In this document: positions 6,332 through 6,529 of the stretch, one piece after another
Position numbering within the stretch: position 1 is the stretch's first letter
Layout of the letters: each line of letters opens with the position of its first letter
Assembly (NCBI GenBank): GCA_024684175.1
Contig: JAIKXJ010000080.1
Location: forward strand, 1-6,529
DNA length: 6,529 bases
Source of the DNA: Erysipelotrichaceae bacterium
GTDB taxonomy: Bacteria; Bacillota_I; Bacilli_A; Erysipelotrichales; Erysipelotrichaceae
Reading direction: 5' to 3'
Made by a program: the position numbers and the translations under genes
Notes under the pieces: model-generated
What the model was told of the DNA's origin: nothing
Databases searched by the model: none
The model's input: only the letters and a program-made list of their open reading frames with translations

Positions 6332-6515
6332 ATTCGCTGTTTTTATGAAGGAAAATACATAAAACACTTGACAAAAACAGGAAAATCAGGCGCTCCGTTT
6401 CACTCCGCGCTTTCGTTAAAAAGGTGAAAGGAGCCCGATAAACAAAGATGAGATTCATTACATTTCGAAAACACGAACTGTTTCCGCTTTCCGAAAGCGC
6501 AATGGAGGAAAGCCC
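6332..6515 (+). promoter_or_regulatory. Leader region of the next gene with candidate regulatory RNA structure
   Basis: No gene of normal size. Seen: an isolated TTGACA (6368-6373) without a matching -10; an 11-bp hairpin (6392-6403 with 6424-6434, one bulged G) whose right arm contains an AAAGGAG ribosome site; a 9-base element in its loop, GCGCTTTCG (6407-6415), perfectly complementary to CGAAAGCGC (6492-6500); and a local hairpin CGCTTT/AAAGCG (6485-6490 with 6494-6499) competing for the same bases. The promoter was not identified. It does not match any riboswitch class whose consensus I can recall. Confidence 0.4.
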
Positions 6516-6519
6516 ATGA
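6448..6519 (+). CDS. Possible small ORF or leader peptide, 23 codons
   Basis: Starts MRFITFRKHELFP and ends in EESP at a TGA that overlaps the ATG of the next gene (ATGA). AAAGGAG at 6427-6433 is a good ribosome site but 14 bases away, longer than usual, and it lies in a hairpin arm. The peptide has a basic front half and an acidic end; no membrane segment or known domain. I do not recognise it. Its position and overlap suggest a coupled leader peptide controlling the downstream gene, but chance is a real alternative at this length. Confidence 0.35.
   Translation: MRFITFRKHELFPLSESAMEESP
6504..6508 (+). promoter_or_regulatory. Ribosome binding site of the partial downstream gene
   Basis: GGAGG, 7 bases before ATG 6516. 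This strong site with ideal spacing is the main evidence that a gene begins there. It follows the CGAAAGCGC pairing element by three bases. Confidence 0.65.
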
Positions 6520-6529
6520 GTAAGAGATC
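6516..6529 (+). CDS. Start of an unidentified downstream gene, cut by window edge
   Basis: Only MSKR and two more bases are visible. The call rests on the GGAGG ribosome site and the ATGA overlap with the small ORF. In some Firmicutes ftsE lies near secA-prfB, but four residues cannot identify the product, and the preceding terminator shows it is a separate transcription unit. Confidence 0.55.

Noticed and set aside
6368..6396. TTGACA as the -35 of a promoter for the last gene
   Set aside because: Bases 16-18 downstream are GC-rich (CGCTCC) with no -10 resemblance, so it is not called.
6332..6515. Known riboswitch in the last leader
   Set aside because: I compared it from memory with preQ1, SAM, THF, fluoride, ZTP and guanidine consensus features and saw no match; a covariance-model search would decide.

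Overview
The window reads as ordinary chromosomal DNA of a low-complexity-genome Firmicute (Bacillota). An Erysipelotrichia-type bacterium is my best guess. The reasons are the adjacent secA-prfB pair, purine-rich Shine-Dalgarno sites, short AT-rich intergenic gaps with strong intrinsic terminators, and a SecA without a C-terminal zinc tail. The lineage is inferred, not proven. TGA is used as a real stop (malQ, ispD), so the code is standard. Most coding DNA is fairly GC-rich with many C-ending codons. The small cold-shock gene and the gaps are distinctly AT-rich.

Layout. 1-189 (minus): the first 63 codons of mscL, a mechanosensitive channel, running off the left edge. 190-281: a divergent gap with a probable mscL promoter. 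291-1718 (plus): malQ, 4-alpha-glucanotransferase, overlapping by ATGA with ispD (1715-2338), the MEP-pathway cytidylyltransferase. A terminator follows whose stem begins inside the ispD stop codon. 2486-2683: a single-gene cold-shock protein unit with its own promoter and terminator. 2773-5121: secA, started from an extended -10 promoter abutting the cspA terminator. secA overlaps prfB (5121-6219) by TAATG. prfB (RF2) carries the classic autoregulatory +1 frameshift at CTT TGA C. A strong terminator follows.

The right-hand 300 bases hold no large gene. They contain a short near-repeat (6257-6279), the prfB terminator, and then a structured leader. The leader has a hairpin that hides a Shine-Dalgarno site, a possible 23-codon ORF, and a 9-base element complementary to the loop of that hairpin just before the ribosome site of the next gene. 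That gene starts at 6516 and is cut by the window edge. This leader is the least explained part of the window and resembles translational attenuation or a pseudoknotted regulatory RNA.

Functionally the genes are housekeeping: osmotic safety valve, maltodextrin/glycogen glucan rearrangement, isoprenoid precursor synthesis, RNA chaperoning, Sec-dependent export and translation termination. I see no prophage, CRISPR, insertion sequence with transposase, rRNA or tRNA. No multi-gene novel system is evident.
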